64,000 nucleotides of DNA from Cordylochernes scorpioides (GCA_030710605.1 CP092881.1:71966445-72030444), one strand, 5' to 3'; positions 43,561-52,959 are shown, counted from the first letter of the stretch. The notes: a model not told the origin generated them from the letters alone. Numbers and translations: made by a program.

Positions 43561-44240
43561 TGTAATATTATAAAGAATATTGTCTAATAAATAATTATGT
43601 ACCATGTTGGATATAATGTATTCTGTATGGATTCAAATAAAGATGGCAGTCAAAGGACGTGGAGATGGAAGAAGTAGAAGAGAAAAGAACGACAGATCCA
43701 AGTCGTGTATCTAGGTCACTTAGAACAAAGAGGCCCTCATATTCCAGAGTTGAATGTCCTGAGAGATTGGGATGTTAGGCAAAGCTTCTTCCCGACCAAA
43801 TTCACCATCATGGCCGACAGAGACAGGGACCAATCAAAGGTCAAGCAGGGTCCCACATGACCCAAGCCGGGGGGTGGGGCAACCGGAGTTCGGTCGGTGT
43901 AACGTGTGTGTCAAGACGTGTGTGTGCATCTTCTAAAAGTAGTGCCTCGAGGTCCAAGATGTGAGTCATCTCAATCCAATTTAATCGTGAAAATCCTTCC
44001 ATCTCCTCTCCCGAGCCGCCAATGATTAATATTCCGAGGTGTTTTGTGATTCATTAATCGATATAGTGTGCCGATTTTTTCATCCACCGCCATTGATAAC
44101 GACTGCCCAAACATACAAAACCCCATCCACTCCCGAGGATTCTCAGGACAAAGCACTTTATCACAGTGAAGTCGACAAGCATTTTTTTTATATTATAGAG
44201 AGTCGATAAGATTCTCAGGATCCTTTTCCCATATATCACA
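43561..44240. mobile_element. Solo LTR, second copy
   Basis: It matches 1954-2599 nearly throughout, starts TGTAATATT, ends ATCACA and is bordered by TATA. It has extra bases near 44160-44200 (TATCACAGTGAAGTCGACAA region) absent from the first copy. Confidence 0.88.
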
Positions 44241-44380
44241 TATATATATTCCAATTTATTTAAATTTAAAAAGATATTTTAGATATATGTTTTTTATATA
44301 TATTTAGAATATGTTATAATATATATTATGCTATAAACGATAAAGAAGAGTAAGGAGAAAAGATTTTTATTCAATTAAAC

Positions 44381-44419
44381 TTGTGACAAGCTTTCGGGCA
44401 GTCACGCCCTTCAACAGGT
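44381..44419 (-). ncRNA. Degenerate hammerhead-like motif in the Penelope 3' flank
   Basis: The minus strand has CTGTTGA, a stem GGGC...GCCC with a six-base loop, GAAA, and a GTC five bases on. One core base differs from CUGANGA and stem I does not pair, so cleavage is unlikely. Known Penelope-like elements carry hammerheads in their terminal repeats, which makes an ancestral ribozyme the best explanation. Confidence 0.5.
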
Positions 44420-44547
44420 AATAAAAAGAATAATTGACTATTAAAATGGGAAAACAAACTGAGCTTTAAACAAAAATGATACAACTGCAGCCTGGCCGCG
44501 AGAAAACGTGAATTCGGGAAAGTAATGTGAGGTGGGGGGGAGGGGGT

Positions 44548-45177
44548 TTATCCGGTTTTTAAGTTAATACATATATCATGATATTGGTTAGGTAAATCTA
44601 TATGTCGATTAATACTGTCATTAGAAATGGATAAAATGGCCTCTATGATTAATCTCTGGTGTTTACTGGGAATGTTATTGTACAAGGTGGTGGGAGAATC
44701 TAAATTGAAAGAATGGCCAGTATTATGGGTGTGGTTGTATATGAAGGATCTGCCGTCTTTATTATTGATGCACCTACCATGTTCGATCATCCTGATGGCC
44801 ACGGATCTACCTGTCTCACCTATGTAGGTTGCACTACAATCGTTACATGAGACTGAATAGACCGAGCCACCAGAAGATCGAACAGTGGTAGGTCTCTGTA
44901 TGCGGGTAATGGGATGTCTAAGAATGGTGGCCAGACTTCTATTATTTTTAAAATAAGTATTGATACCGTGGGATTTAAGCATGCGGGATATGGTAGCGGA
45001 TTGTGATGAAAAAGGCAAAATACAGGTATTTCTATGGACTGTAAGGGGTTTTAACTTAGCAGAGTTGTATTGGTATTTGTGTATGAAATGGAGAGGGTAT
45101 TGTGAGAGGGCAAGCTGTTTTTTGATGTTGGAGAATTCTATTGACCTAAATATGGGCAGGGAGCAATGTGTGACCAA
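44548..45177 (-). CDS. Penelope-type GIY-YIG endonuclease domain, 209 aa (partial)
   Basis: The C-terminal half shows SVYSVSCNDCSATYIGETGR, the GIY-YIG signature with the extra CxxC found in Penelope endonucleases. The conserved R (RMIEHGR, with EH), an H-rich linker (NHTHNTGHSFN) and the terminal E (LIIEAILSIS) follow. The N-terminal part is the end of the RT thumb and the linker. The endonuclease residues visible here are intact, but there is no RT to go with them. The internal Met is an accident of truncation. Confidence 0.88.
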   Translation of the reverse strand: MVTHCSLPIFRSIEFSNIKKQLALSQYPLHFIHKYQYNSAKLKPLTVHRNTCILPFSSQSATISRMLKSHGINTYFKNNRSLATILRHPITRIQRPTTVRSSGGSVYSVSCNDCSATYIGETGRSVAIRMIEHGRCINNKDGRSFIYNHTHNTGHSFNLDSPTTLYNNIPSKHQRLIIEAILSISNDSINRHIDLPNQYHDICINLKTG

Positions 45178-45429
45178 TCTTTTGGTAAGTGTTCTGACTG
45201 TATTAATTTTATGGGATAAGGGACAGGAAGAATTGAAATTGGTATAGAAAGTTGGGTTATTGATTTTGATATACTGTTGTGTGGTAGTGTGATGGGGTAC
45301 GAATAATGAGTATGTCGAGAAAAGGTAAATTAATATATTATGCTACTTTAATATAAAATTTTTCTTAATATTATAAAATAATAAATAAAAAATACATTTA
45401 AAAAATTATTTCTATGAAAAATAGACACT

Positions 45430-45606
45430 TTGGCCAGTTTGAGTTTTTTTTTTTCACAACGTTTCAACAAAAATCTTTTGTCTTCGTCAGGAGAAAGCGT
45501 TGGCAAGGCGTTAATGCTTTATTTACTTCTCCTGACGAAGACAAAATATTTTTGACAAAACGTTGAGAAAATAAAAAACTAACTGGCCGAAGTGTCTATT
45601 TTTCAT
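45430..45606. mobile_element. Foldback pair of the hammerhead repeat unit
   Basis: TAGACACTTTGGCCAG at the left and CTGGCCGAAGTGTCTA at the right bound two inverted copies of the unit seen in the array at 55395. The minus-strand copy (about 45450-45497) keeps CTGACGA and GAAAC. The plus-strand copy (about 45527-45565) has ACAAAAC in place of TGAAAC. Confidence 0.8.
45450..45497 (-). ncRNA. Hammerhead-like ribozyme motif
   Basis: CTGACGA (45490-45484 on the minus strand), a stem GACAAAA/TTTTTGTT and GAAAC (45465-45461) followed by GTT. The spare A after the core and the lack of a closed stem III make it a weak or dimer-dependent candidate. Confidence 0.5.
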
Positions 45607-45610
45607 ATAA

Positions 45611-45951
45611 ATATGAATGCTGGCCAGGCAACCTTTATCTTTAATAAAAATTAATTAAAATGCAATAAAAAGGAAAAATTAAATATTTTAGCATCTACTA
45701 CTATTGAATAATTAAATTTATATGAGTAAAAATTTAAAAAAAGCGGGGGAAGATTATCGTTTTTATTATTTATTTATTTTTATGTTTTGTTTTCTCCGAT
45801 AGCTAGAAAAGCTATTCCTACCCTTTAAATAAATATAAAAATAAAATAAATATTTACTTTTAAATGGAGAAAATATAGGAATTTTCAATATTGTGTATGT
45901 GTATGATATTTCTTTCATTTTTAAAACATTTTTAGAAGTTTTTTTAATACT
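45611..45951. other. Likely 3' UTR and downstream flank of the host gene; no other gene
   Basis: AT-rich sequence following the minus-strand stop at 45952. I cannot point to one convincing polyadenylation site. Confidence 0.4.
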
Positions 45952-46128
45952 CTATGTAGAAAATATTACATTTTCTTCGCCAGTTTTAAGCAAATTCAAA
46001 AAGCCAACTTTTCTATCACTGTGTTGGAATGTATCAGTAGAGGACGACTTCCTGAGAACGATCTCTTCACGAGAATATTTTACATCACCCTTGTGTTGTA
46101 TGGTAATTTCATTTTTACATAAATTCAG
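45952..46128 (-). CDS. Host gene, last coding exon
   Basis: After an acceptor TTTTTAATAAAG the exon codes LNLCKNEITIQHKGDVKYSR, then EEIVLRKSSSTDTFQHSDR, then a C-terminus KVGFLNLLKTGEENVIFST and TAG. It joins the exon at 47115-47241 in phase 0. The serine-rich stretch and the balanced codon use contrast with the AT-rich surroundings. I do not recognise the protein. Confidence 0.55.
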   Translation of the reverse strand: MNLCKNEITIQHKGDVKYSREEIVLRKSSSTDTFQHSDRKVGFLNLLKTGEENVIFST

Positions 46129-46268
46129 CTTTATTAAAAATAAATTAATATTAAAATACAAAGAGATGTTTAAAACTTAATTAACTTGAAATTCGAGAAA
46201 AGTTTTAGCCTTTACTTTAAGCCGTTACATTTTAAAAACAAGCAAATACTTGGTCAAAATATAACATA

Positions 46269-46960
46269 CTAGCGGACGTACCCGGCTTCGCCCGGGTTTT
46301 ACCCGAGTAAAGGTTTGTCTAACAAATCTCTCGATAAAGTGAACATTTTTTCCCGATCCCTTGAAAAATAATCGATAAGTTGAATAAAATCAATATTAAT
46401 TGGTTCCCTCGGTAATTGGAAGTTAAAGGAATAGTATCTTGCCTTGGAATTGTATCATTATTCTTGTATGGACGCACCCGGCTTCGCACGGGTTTTACCC
46501 GAGTAAAGGTTTGTCTAACGAATCTCTCAATAAAGTGAACATTTTTTCCCGGTCCCTTGAAAAATACTCGATAAGTTGAATAAAATCAATATTAATTGGT
46601 TCCCTCGGTAATTGGAAGTTAAAGGAATAGTATCTTGCCTTTGAATTGTATCATTATTCTTGTCTCAAATAAATTGCCGTGTCATCCTGAATTTTGTCTT
46701 TCCTAATTTTCTACATTACAAAATCATCGTATCATCATGATAATATTTAGAGCAGATTGTTGAATTATAACAGATAAATTAGAATATTTATCTTGATTAT
46801 TTCTAGGCGAAAAGTTATTTCAAAAATTTTATTTGCTATAAACCTTCCCAGTACTATACTAAATAACTTCCCAAAGTTTCATGGCGATCCAATGAGTGGT
46901 TTGGTCAGGCATAAAGGACAAACAAACAGACACACATACATTCATTTTTATATATATAGA
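46269..46960 (-). mobile_element. Non-autonomous Helitron with a duplicated 3' end
   Basis: On the minus strand it starts A|TCTATATATATAAAAATG (46960) and ends with a hairpin CCCGGGCGAAGCCGGGT, then CTAG|T (46269-46272). The 3' portion is present twice: ACCCGGCTTCGCCCGGG at 46286 and ACCCGGCTTCGCACGGG at about 46478 on the plus strand, each followed by the same roughly 190 bp. The inner hairpin has one mismatch and no CTAG. Confidence 0.9.
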
Positions 46961-47114
46961 TAGATTGATTTCACAGATTTGTTTACCGATCTCAACAATT
47001 CGAATACTTGTGATAAAAAGAAAGGGTTCAGCTTATAGAGACTTAGTGTCTATTTCATGCTGAAAGTTTTGGGGCTGTTATTTTAAAATAGAGAATAGTA
47101 ACTATATTGCATAC

Positions 47115-47241
47115 CACGCGTATAGGCTCCCGCAAAACTCCTTTCCAGTAGAAGCACGTTTCGTTCGGTGGAAAATACCTCATTCTTTTTTGGAATTCTC
47201 GATCCATCTTGCACATCAACAGAAATTGTCTTTTGTTAGGC
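47115..47241 (-). CDS. Host gene internal exon
   Basis: The acceptor ATGCTGTGCAG is followed by an exon coding PNKRQFLLMCKMDREFQKRM, RYFPPNETCFYWKGVL and REPIRV, then the donor GTATGC. It starts with one base completing an AGG codon from the previous exon (AG|G) and ends in phase 0. Both joins fit its neighbours exactly. The frame extends artificially into both introns. Confidence 0.7.
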
Positions 47242-47485
47242 CTGCACAGCATAACGTCAGAATCCAAATAAACAACTAAAGAAATTTATTTTAGACAGAT
47301 CAACATATTCATACTATGAGCATTCAAAGATTGTTATATATATTAAAAATGGTATATCCTGACCAGGAGCACATGTGCTTTAAAGAAGGCAGAGCGCCAT
47401 CTGGTGGAACAAATCAACTAAACATTGATTTAGCCTGTTCCCTGATATTTGACCAACCCAATTTCTTGATAAATCAAGAAAAGCC

Positions 47486-47530
47486 ATCCATGAACGCGTT
47501 TCGCGCTTTTGGCGCTCGTCAGCGTGGAAT
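47486..47530 (-). ncRNA. Hammerhead ribozyme motif
   Basis: On the minus strand CUGACGA is at 47522-47516. Stem II (GCGC with GCGC, five-base loop) is perfect, and GAAAC is followed by GC and a GUU cleavage triplet. Stem I pairs five of six positions with one C-A mismatch. All invariant core bases are present. Confidence 0.8.
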
Positions 47531-47574
47531 AGGCTGAACCATTGCGACCAAAAAAGATTTTTTGATCCCAATGG

Positions 47575-47620
47575 CTTCCACGCTGACGAGCGCCAAAAGC
47601 GCGAAACGCGTTCATGGATG
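47575..47620 (+). ncRNA. Hammerhead ribozyme motif (inverted partner)
   Basis: Plus-strand copy of the same motif. CUGACGA is at 47583-47589, stem II GCGC/GCGC, GAAA at 47603-47606 and GUU at 47610-47612. It has the same single mismatch in stem I. The pair transcribed together would form a long hairpin instead of two ribozymes. Confidence 0.8.
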
Positions 47621-47766
47621 GCTTTTCTTGATTTATCAAGAAATTGGGTTGGTCAAATATCAGGGAACAGGCTAAATCAATGTTTAGTTGATTTGTTCCA
47701 CCAGATGGCGCTCTGCCTTCTGTAAAGCACATGTGCTCCTGGTCAGGATATGCCATTTTTAATATT

Positions 47767-48245
47767 GATTTCAACACCTGATCTTTTTATCTTTTATTTT
47801 TTTCTTTCGTTTTTTAAATTGTTATATATGTGCTATACAAGTGTTGCTACTGACAAACCAGTGTGTATGGTGATATAATAAACAATGGCTTCAGCAGCGT
47901 AACGTTCCATCTTAACCTATGCTCAAAATACACGTCAAAGATAAACATAGATAAAAAGGAAAGTGTAATTATAATAAAATTAGGGCTCATAAATAACGCT
48001 GAAACTTTTTTTTAAAACTCTCTATTTATCGTATAAAAATCCAATTTATCAATAAACTTTAAAGATTTGTGGAGAATATTATGCATTGGAAAATACCTTG
48101 ATTGTCATATTCGTCTCTTTGATCTACTGAAGCGACTGGATAAAAGTTTTGTTAAATAAATTAATGCATTTTTTACATATACTAGCCCTTATTTAAGTGA
48201 CCTGACTGGGCGATAACCCAGGATAGAAACGCACTCGTAATAATA
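47767..48245. other. Intronic sequence, nothing recognised
   Basis: AT-rich, no supportable frame or repeat. Confidence 0.4.
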
Positions 48246-48518
48246 CACCTATCCCCCGATTTACACGGTACTTGTTTTACACGTTTTCGCTTTTACACGG
48301 TTTTCCAAATAAGTTTTTTTTTTTATCGAACTATACTAAATGTTACTGTGATTGAACACATGCGCTGTGTACACATCTCACGAGGAATCCCGAGCTTATG
48401 TGCTGACTACATATTTTAACCTGTCAATGCATTTTATTTTTATTTCTGTGTACACCTATCCCCCGATTTACACGTTTTTCTCAGGAACGTATCTACCGTG
48501 TAAATCGGGGGATAGGTG
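48246..48518. mobile_element. MITE with CACCTATCCCCCG termini
   Basis: CACCTATCCCCCGATTT at the left and its complement at the right (inverted repeats of about 24 bp) are flanked by TA on both sides. The 5' terminal word recurs internally at about 48457. At 273 bp with a TA duplication it belongs to the Tc1/mariner/pogo group of MITEs. No coding capacity. Confidence 0.85.
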
Positions 48519-48559
48519 TACTAGAATATAATAATAACAATGCTTATTACTGGTATTTT

Positions 48560-48652
48560 TACTGTTACCCCTTCATGTACCCTACATTTCTACTTGGAGA
48601 ATCTGTATAAGACTGAAAGGTTTTAATAAAGCTTTTTGTTGTTGTTGTTGTA
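48560..48652 (+). repeat. LINE 3' end with (TTG)n tail
   Basis: AATAAAGCTTTTTGTTG, then TTGTTGTTG. It is the same ending as 38762 and 40238 but on the plus strand. Confidence 0.65.
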
Positions 48653-48984
48653 ATACTATAATATTAGCCTGTTCGAAGAACAAGCCTGAAACGACAGCCA
48701 GTTACCTAAACCTCAGTTTTGATTTAACGAATATATTATTTTATTTAAAAGATCGCTAATAATGGATCACAAGAGAAATAACTAGTAATACTTGATATGA
48801 ATTGTCATCTATCGAAAAAATTTGAAACAATATATATATTTTTTTGGCAAAGTATTTTTTCTGTATATATTATAGCCAAGTATTTATTATTTTATCAACA
48901 GAGTATTATTTTTTTATGTTCATATTTTTCTACTCTGTGAATTTCCCTTATTGCTTATCTTTTTTTTTTTTATCATTCACTTGC

Positions 48985-49060
48985 CTGAAATAAATTGCTG
49001 TCTCATCCCTAAGTTGATCTTCCCTAATTTTCCACGCGGCAATATCATCAAATATCTTTA
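48985..49060 (-). CDS. Host gene internal exon with GC donor
   Basis: The acceptor TTTTTATCATTGCAG is followed by an exon coding (V)KIFDDIAAWKIREDQLRD and ETAIYF. The donor is CAG|GCAAGTGA, the usual context of GC-AG introns. The previous exon supplies G to complete the valine codon. The AG left at the end joins the G of the next exon to give arginine. Using the GT a few bases on would put a stop in the next exon, so the GC site is the one that works. Confidence 0.72.
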
Positions 49061-49079
49061 CTGCAATGATAAAAATGGT

Positions 49080-49125
49080 TGAATGAGGGGGCTTGGCTAA
49101 GCTCAGTGGTGAACCCTCTAAAAAA
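49080..49125. repeat. Degenerate piece of the GACGCG MITE family
   Basis: GGGGCTTGGCT...CAGTGGTGAACCCTC resembles the arm at 40930-40960. It lies in the intron just upstream of the exon at 48985-49060. Confidence 0.4.
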
Positions 49126-49210
49126 ATGTATTGCTGCAAATCCTTGAAATATTTCAATTGATAAAATATTAACTTTTTGAAAATAGAGCAATCCATATTG
49201 TTATATTTGT

Positions 49211-49540
49211 TCATAAAGGGCACATCTTGGATTCAATAAATAATCTTTTTATTTTCGATATTTCGATGGGCTAAACGACCATCTTTTTCTAGGATCTCAT
49301 CCCTTTTCGCGGCAAGCCGCGCGTTACACTTGAGACACGGGCGTCTCACAATCTCGCCGGACGAAAATGGGGGATGATTTTCGCCCGGGAAGATTGTGAG
49401 ACGCCCGTGTCTCAAGTGTAACGCGCGGCTTGCCGCAAAAAGGGATGAGATCCTAGAAAAAGATGGTCGTTTAGCCCATCGAAATATCGAAAATAAAAAG
49501 ATTATTTATTGAATCCAAGATGTGCCCTTTATGAACAAAA
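49211..49540. mobile_element. Long near-perfect foldback element
   Basis: Arms of about 145 bp (49211-49355 and 49393-49540), from GGGCACATCTTGGATTC inward to GAGACACGGGCGTCTCACA, are inverted copies. GC-rich CGCGGCAAGCCGCGCG lies inside. The outer parts carry GATGG...CCATCGAAATATCG, a stem followed by GAAA as in the neighbouring hammerhead-like repeats, but without CUGANGA. Confidence 0.88.
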
Positions 49541-49597
49541 TATTATCTGTAAGAAAAAAAAATCAAATTATAACGCTAACAAAATATTTCCACTCAC

Positions 49598-49631
49598 CAT
49601 CGACGAAGTGGATGCGGACCTGGATGAGACC
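49598..49631 (-). CDS. Host gene 34-nt microexon
   Basis: The acceptor AACTTTTTCTTTCAG is strong. The exon GLIQVRIHFVD plus one base is followed by the strong donor GTGAGTGG. It is entered in phase 0 from the exon at 57743-57793 and leaves one base for the valine codon of the next exon. The intron before it is about 8.1 kb and full of transposons. Confidence 0.72.
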
Positions 49632-49739
49632 CTGAAAGAAAAAGTTTGTTTTAATAAAGTGCATAGGTCTATATAAACAATCATGGAAGAAATAACCTTC
49701 ATATACAGAAATAATGTATATATAGTGCCAATATCCTTT

Positions 49740-49912
49740 CGAATCATATGAGAGAATTCAAAGGTGGGGTTGGAATTTTGCAAGAATCGGAGGCCATTGG
49801 AGCGTTCTTTTTTTTTTTTAATAAGAAAAAAAAGTGTCCAATGCACGAATCGAACCCGGGTCGTAACGGCCGAAAACCAACGGTTTAGACCATCCTTCCA
49901 CCGACCCCCTCT
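49740..49912 (-). mobile_element. tRNA-derived SINE, copy 1
   Basis: The minus strand reads GTCGGTGGAAGGATGG, then a B-box GGGTTCGATTCGTGC, then an A/T run and GATTCTTGCAAAATTCC. The copy at 52960-53107 shares the whole arrangement. The tRNA clover-leaf is only approximate. Confidence 0.7.
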
Positions 49913-50054
49913 ATGCTGCAGTTGGTGAGTTTGTAACTGCTGCTTTCTTTATAGTTGTTTTATTTTTGCACTCTTCTGTAATTATTTTATCAATTAGGCT
50001 TAAATAAAGTTCTAAAGATCCTTTGTACCCACGGAAGTTATTCTTTGTCAACGC

Positions 50055-50190
50055 AACAATACAATTACTTTATACATAATACAAAGACATTATACATAAT
50101 GGCGAATAATATTATTACGGCGAATACATAATAATACAATTACTTTATACATAATACAAAGACATTATACATAATGGCGAATATAAAATT
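50055..50190 (+). repeat. Tandem duplication, about 80 bp
   Basis: TACTTTATACATAATACAAA followed by GACATTATACATAATGGCG occurs twice, starting near 50068 and 50149. Confidence 0.85.
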
Positions 50191-50779
50191 GGTATTTCAA
50201 ATTTTTGCAAGTGTTTACGAACTTTTAGGGCAACCTTGTATGATTTAATAAAACTTTTTAGCATCAAATATATATTTTAAGATCTAACATCAATATATAA
50301 ATTGTCTTGGTGTCAATCAGCGAAGTTCTACTGAATTCAGTAAAAAAAAAAGGCTAACTCTAAGCAAGACACTATAACCTTTTGGACAAAATGGAAACAA
50401 TGGAAGGTACTAACCCCGCCAATAGTCAATAAGTTTGAGCACAAGGTAGTTGATGGCAAAACTAGCCACAAACCCCCATGGCTGCAAACAAACCAATGGG
50501 ATATGTTATAACTTTTTATAAAAAACACAAATAATTAATATGATGAGGTCAATAACTTTTTAATTGATCAACCAATAATGTTAATTATTTTTTAATAAAA
50601 TAAAAAAAGGAATGGGGAATAGATTCATTAGGATTAAAAAATCAAATTTTCCTCATGACCACTAACCAAACTTTTTTTGACATGAAACAATAGGGTCTGA
50701 TAGAACAATATTTACATTCTGCGTATCTAGGCTTCAATAAATAAATGTAATCAATTGATTTAAATCTCCTGGATATTAA
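50191..50779. other. Intronic sequence, nothing recognised
   Basis: AT-rich. The 63-aa minus-strand frame at 50337 shows no recognisable motif or splice context. Confidence 0.4.
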
Positions 50780-50984
50780 TTAAACAATTAAAAAAGTTTC
50801 TAGAGATGAGTTTCTTATTTTAAAACAGTCTCAAGCTTTTTCGGGCATCTCTGCCTTTCTACTGGAGAACATATATGATGAATAAATCGCCGCATCATGC
50901 CGCTTGCTTGAAAGCTTGAGACGGTTTTAAAAATAGAAAGAAACTCATTTCCAGAAACCTTTTTAATTATTTAAATGAATGTAA
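50780..50984. mobile_element. Foldback repeat with hammerhead-like remnant
   Basis: AAAAAGTTTCTAGAGATGAG and the inverted TCATTTCCAGAAACCTTTTT bound arms of about 75 bp. The minus strand of the left part has CAGTAGAAAGGCAGAG, then ATGCCCGAAA, then AGCTTGAGAC, like the Penelope 3' flank at 44381. Confidence 0.7.
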
Positions 50985-51007
50985 TGGGGAGAAATTGGTG
51001 AAATGGA

Positions 51008-51080
51008 AGAGTCGGTGGACGAGTGGATAACACCCTATATTCCCGACAGTCATGAACCGGGATTGAATCCCGCGTTAACA
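51008..51080 (+). repeat. tRNA-like sequence (possible SINE head)
   Basis: GTCGGTGGACGAGTGGATAA resembles an A box and D arm. ACCGGGATTGAATCCCGC resembles a T arm. The anticodon arm and acceptor stem do not fold well. Confidence 0.45.
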
Positions 51081-51083
51081 TTT

Positions 51084-51180
51084 TGTTTAATATATGAATA
51101 ACCTTCATTCATTCATTGTTGCACCAATAATGTTTGTTTAATATATGAATAACCTTCATTCATTCATTGTTGCAAATATC
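51084..51180 (+). repeat. Tandem duplication ending CATTCATTCATTGTTGCA
   Basis: TTTGTTTAATATATGAATAA followed by CCTTCATTCATTCATTG is present twice, about 47 bp apart. Confidence 0.85.
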
Positions 51181-51378
51181 ATAAACTAGGTTGCTCTTTT
51201 TGAGCGGTACCTAATAAAGTGATTTTGGAAATTGGTGAAATGGGAATAAATCTGCTCTTTCTCAAGGACCTTTTCTGGAGGAGGACTCTCTCAAGGTAGT
51301 GTAGCCTCCCTTGCTGAAGACATTTGTACATATACAGCTGTATATATTTCCCTACATTTTATCTACCCTTTTATTATA

Positions 51379-52702
51379 CGAGGGTTGTCCGTTAAATAAG
51401 TTCCACAGAGATTTTTCATACAGAAAAACAGGTTTATTTTTGCCCTGAACTATACATTTTCGAAAATATCAGACTTTTTTCATTTTTCTACATATTCCCC
51501 GTTTCGTTCGACGCATTTTTGCATTCGGTACACCCACTTATGGAACCCAGAGTCAAAGAACTCTGCCGCCTAGCCGCGTAGAAAGCCTAAAACCGCTTCT
51601 TCCAACTCGTCATCGTCCTGGAATTGGGTTCCCCCAAGGTTTTTCTTCAACTCGGGGAAGAAATGGAAGTCACTAGGAGCTACGTCCGGGCTGTAAGGTG
51701 GGTGTGACAACAATTCCCATTCAAATTCTTCTATGAGGGCAGTGGTTTGATTGGCGGTGTGCGGCCGAGCGTTGTCGTGGTGAAAACGCACCCCTTTGGT
51801 TAACATTCCTCTCCTCTTGTTCTGAATCGCGCATCTAAGTTGTTTTAAGGTCTCACAGTACCGGTCGGAATTGATTGTTGTACCCCGACGCATAAAGTCG
51901 CACAACAATAGGCCCTTTCGGTTCCAAAAGACGGTAGCCATAAGTTTCCCGGCAGAAAGTGTTTGTTTAAACTTTAGAGGTTTCGGCGAAGAAATGTGAT
52001 TCCACTGCTTAGATTTCTCCTTTGTCTCCGGTGTGGTGTAGTGTACCCATGTCACATCACCAGTAACGATCGAATCCAAGAATTCCTCTCCGTCAGTTTT
52101 GTGGCAATCGAGAAATTTCTGGGCCGCATCAACCCGCTGCCGTTTATGGTCTTCAGTCAGCATTTTCGGAACCCATATTGCGCAGACCTTTGAATACCCT
52201 AAATGTTCACGCGAAATCTTGTCGATGGTGGTTTTACTGACATCAGGAACCAAATCGCAGAGCTTCCGCACAGTAACCCGTCGATCTTCAAGCATTGCCG
52301 CTTCGACTTTGGCAATGGTTTCGTCCGAAACCGATGGCAGTACAGCACGCGGTTCATCGTGGACGTCTGTTCGGCTGTTTTTAAATTCTCTGAGCCATCT
52401 GCGCACCATCCCGGAACTCATACACCCTTCTCCATACACTTGACAGAGTTCAGTATGAATGTCCTTCGCCGAATTCTTCTTTGCGGCCAAAAATCGAATT
52501 ACTGACCGTAATTCGCAGCTGGCGGGAGGGGAAGCTCCATCACTAACGGCTGCTCAGCCAAGACTAAGCTTACCAGCGACGTGTCCTTGGTGAGAAATTG
52601 GAGTGGGGAGAACAAGCTACGAACCCGTGCAGTCGGCTCGAGACTAAAAGCGATCCTCACGACAGTGGTGCCCCGTGGAACTTATTTAATGGACAACCCT
52701 CG
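51379..52702 (-). mobile_element. mariner element 1, full length
   Basis: The inverted terminal repeats begin CGAGGGTTGTCC(G/A)TTAAAT on both ends. They are flanked by TA at 51377-51378 and 52703-52704. The length, 1324 bp, is typical for mariner. It carries a nearly complete transposase gene on the minus strand. Confidence 0.95.
51480..52545 (-). pseudogene. mariner transposase, one nonsense codon
   Basis: The N-terminal HTH region (CELRSVIRFLAAKKNSA, DIHTELCQVYGE) is followed by the linker WVPKMLT. The catalytic domain has D in VTGDVTWVHY, D in HHDNARPHTA and D in YSPDVAPSDFHFF, the DD34D arrangement. The main frame (51570-52490) ends in a TAG after LGFLRG. Reading past it gives the rest of the normal C-terminus (AAEFFDSGFHKWVYRMQKC). 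No ATG stands in frame at the expected start. One stop and a lost start are the only clear lesions, so the copy is fairly young. The usual glutamate in TGDETW is V here. Confidence 0.93.
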
Positions 52703-52810
52703 TATATTACCCTTTTACATTTTTTTTCTGTAACAATTGATTAGAGAAGAGTTAATATAATTGTTTAAATTTTCAATTGCCAACGTCAAGGTATGTAAAA
52801 TTTAATATTA

Positions 52811-52930
52811 ACCCTAGTACACGTGGTACAGGCCATGATAATCATGATGGGTGGAAGTTGGCGACTGCTTTTACTGTAAGTGCACCACATGTCTACACAT
52901 GTGAAAAGCAGTTCAACTTTTGCACTTAAA
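52811..52930 (+). repeat. Dispersed repeat CCCTAGTACACGTGGT
   Basis: CCCTAGTACACGTGGTACAG to ACTGCTTTTACTGTAAGTGC and ACCACATGTCTACACATG. Other copies are at 42693-42790 (minus), 59566-59600 with 59960-60025, and 60350-60400. It is probably the 3' part of a retroposon. Confidence 0.7.
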
Positions 52931-52959
52931 AATGTGAAAGAGCCTGGTTTGATTATTTG

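Larger units (their letters stand above)
44381..45325 (-). pseudogene. Canonical Penelope element fragment (RT thumb plus GIY-YIG endonuclease)
   Basis: From about 45325 the minus strand reads FLDILIIRTPSHYHTTVY, NNPTFYTNFNSSCPLSHK and then RTLTKRLVTHCS, the RT thumb of Penelope elements, with one frameshift near 45285. The endonuclease follows (44548-45177). The 5' two thirds of the gene are missing. The 3' flank (44381-44419) carries a hammerhead-like core. Confidence 0.85.
47336..47766. mobile_element. Foldback element with an inverted pair of hammerhead ribozymes
   Basis: Arms of about 190 bp (47336-47529 and 47574-47766) are near-perfect inverted copies. Each starts near GGTATATCCTGACCAGGAGC on the left strand and ends with a hammerhead motif at the inner end. 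A 45-bp loop separates them. It lies in an intron-flanking region of the host gene. Confidence 0.9.
51240..52790 (+). mobile_element. LINE-like 3' UTR split by a mariner
   Basis: GGAGGAGGACTCTCTCAAGG and the following sequence, and after the mariner TGTAACAATTGATTAGA, resemble the 3' UTR at 4318-4470 (GGGCTCTCTCAAGATGG ... TGTAACATTTGATTAAGA). The mariner with its TA duplication sits in between. Confidence 0.6.

Noticed and set aside
45893..46180. 95-aa plus-strand frame
   Set aside because: It is antisense to the last host exon (45952-46128), which has splice and phase support on the minus strand.
47316..47777. 73-aa and 115-aa frames on opposite strands
   Set aside because: They are mirror images inside a foldback repeat (IDLACSLIFDQPNFLINQEK in both), so they reflect the repeat and not a gene.
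48948..49223. 91-aa minus-strand frame as one gene
   Set aside because: Only 48985-49060 is exon-like. The rest is intron, MITE scrap and a foldback edge read through by chance.
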